A stretch of 6,732 nucleotides of DNA from Anaerolineae bacterium (GTDB lineage Bacteria > Chloroflexota > Anaerolineae > B4-G1 > SLSP01), in assembly GCA_021107605.1 (NCBI GenBank), contig JAIOSN010000165.1, positions 1-6,732 of the forward strand, written 5' to 3'. Positions 5,875 through 6,732 of this stretch are shown here, one piece after another; the stretch's first letter is position 1; each line of letters begins with the position of its first letter. Below the pieces are notes generated by a model. The model saw only the letters and a program-made list of their open reading frames with translations. It had not been told where the DNA came from and made no database searches. A program made the position numbers and the translations under genes.

Positions 5875-6567
5875 TTACAACCTTCCTGATGCATTGAGAA
5901 GAAAGTTCTTTTGGGAAACCGCCGCCCAACGTCTGTATTTTGGTTTCGCCGCCAGTCGTTCCCGATGCTTGTTGACCAAGTCGAGAGAAAAACCTGGCTT
6001 TCCAATTTTAACATCGCACGCTACAGTTTCGGGAAAGACGAGCTGTTTTTCCACTAGAATCGCTTGACGTTCATACGCGGAAGCCAATCCTACACTCTCT
6101 CGTCGTCGAATGAAAACAACATGCTTTTGATAGATCGTTTTAGGTGTCTTCAGTGCTCGAGTTGTTTCGTGTAAGTGAGGAGTAGGGGGAATAGTGATGA
6201 CAAGAACTCGTTTTCCGTCAAGTGTAACCACTTTGATATCTATAGTCGGGAGTGGAGGGCTACAAGCCGCATTCACCTTTTGGAGAATTTTCTGGGCTGT
6301 GAGGGTCACATCACCAACATCATAGAGATCTCGACTGCCGCATTCGTTCAATTTGTCAGCAACTCCTATGATGAGATAACCTGGTTGCCGAGCCGTTCCG
6401 ACATTGCCATTGGTCAGAGCCAGAATATCCTTGATTAACTCATCCCACTGCATATCTCGAACCTTGCGATCAGGATGGGTTACTCTATGGAGTTCTCTCT
6501 TGAGGTCCAGTTTCAAATCTTCTGGCTCTGACCGCTTAAGCAATTCTTGCAATCTTTTGATTTTCAT
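5875..6567 (-). CDS. Schlafen AlbA_2-domain protein (putative nucleic-acid-binding)
   Basis: The protein has 230 residues. The first ~170 fit the AlbA_2 (Schlafen-like, COG2865-type) domain. An acidic/lysine helix start comes first (EPEDLKLDLKREL, 14-26), then a helix ending in ALTNGN (50-55), then the strand GYLIIGVAD (63-71). Further on there is a strand at 119-126 (KRVLVITIP) and VFIRRRESVGLASAYER (151-167), matching the usual Y/F-x-R-x-G/S-S...A...E ending. The usual 'AFANT-GG' is here ALTNGNVGTARQPG, with a small insertion. The C-terminal ~55 residues are basic and unassigned. No helicase, ATPase or HTH domain follows, unlike many longer family members. AlbA_2 proteins occur as putative transcription regulators and next to phage-defence effectors; some Schlafen relatives cut RNA. 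ATG at 6567 has only a weak AGAG upstream. The next gene starts 2 bases after its stop, so the two are translationally linked. Confidence 0.78.
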   Translation of the reverse strand: MKIKRLQELLKRSEPEDLKLDLKRELHRVTHPDRKVRDMQWDELIKDILALTNGNVGTARQPGYLIIGVADKLNECGSRDLYDVGDVTLTAQKILQKVNAACSPPLPTIDIKVVTLDGKRVLVITIPPTPHLHETTRALKTPKTIYQKHVVFIRRRESVGLASAYERQAILVEKQLVFPETVACDVKIGKPGFSLDLVNKHRERLAAKPKYRRWAAVSQKNFLLNASGRL

Positions 6568-6634
6568 AATTCTCTAACGGGAAATTTGATCAGAAACATA
6601 AAACTTGATCGCATTGAAAGAAACTCATTTCGTT

Positions 6635-6732
6635 CCGTAGCTGCCCAACGGGCCGCACGATAAGCCGCCCCCCCCAAAAAAAAGGTGCGCCCTCATTCCG
6701 ATGGGGCTACGGCGCAGTGGGGCGAGCGCAGC
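6635..6732. repeat. GC-rich structured intergenic block B, with C8A8 tract
   Basis: This block lies upstream of the AlbA_2 gene and runs to the window edge. CCGTAGC (6635-6641) and GCTACGG (6706-6712) form an inverted repeat. Inside lie the motif CCAACGGGCCGCACGAT (6645-6661), shared in diverged form with block A, and a run of eight C followed by eight A (6668-6683). The element continues or ends beyond the window, so its full extent is unknown. The AT-rich stretch between it and the gene (6568-6630) should hold the promoter, but I see no convincing -35/-10 pair. Confidence 0.45.

Noticed and set aside
5873..5929. Longer start for the TPR-like protein at 5929
   Set aside because: It would overlap the AlbA_2 gene by 55 bases and add a polar stretch before the hydrophobic N-terminus. 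ATG at 5872 has a good AGGAAGG and sits just after the preceding stop.

Overview
The window looks like a bacterial chromosome fragment with two parts of different base composition. The left third is GC-rich and carries a compact operon. The rest is clearly AT-richer and holds accessory material, namely a decayed toxin-antitoxin pair and an unfamiliar two-gene unit, separated by intergenic repeats. All credible genes lie on the minus strand, so the natural reading direction is right to left. The organism cannot be fixed from the sequence. The GC-rich energy-converting operon and the abundant palindromic intergenic repeats would suit a Chloroflexota or a gammaproteobacterial (Chromatiales-like) genome; this is a guess.

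Positions 145-2376 hold four overlapping or nearly abutting membrane-protein genes. In transcription order they are an MbhD-like (DUF4040) subunit, an MbhE-like subunit, a NuoK/MrpC-like subunit and a NuoL/MrpD-like ion-translocating subunit. The order resembles the D-E-G-H portion of membrane-bound hydrogenase (Mbh) and Mrp antiporter clusters. The products probably form part of a proton- or sodium-translocating membrane arm. The large subunit ends in three tandem 27-residue amphipathic repeats followed by a final membrane helix, a short version of the lateral helix of complex I NuoL.

Positions 2377-2934 have no gene but contain three repeat structures: a 61-bp inverted repeat, a roughly 160-bp dispersed repeat (copy 1) and a 78-bp imperfect palindrome. 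Positions 2935-3491 hold a vapBC-type toxin-antitoxin remnant. The antitoxin has a good promoter and Shine-Dalgarno sequence, but a deletion appears to have removed its last codons and the first third or more of the PIN-domain toxin, including the first catalytic aspartate. Copy 2 of the dispersed repeat lies at 3792-3954, so the remnant sits between direct repeats. A GC-rich structured block lies at 3600-3735.

Positions 4100-6567 hold a two-gene unit. A Schlafen-type AlbA_2 domain protein is followed, 2 bases after its stop codon, by a 590-residue membrane protein with TPR-like helices and a C-terminal domain resembling the PsbP/DUF1795 fold. I do not know this pairing as a characterised system. 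It is bracketed by GC-rich blocks (3600-3735 and 6635-6732) that share a related 17-bp motif in the same orientation, which hints that the unit may have been acquired.
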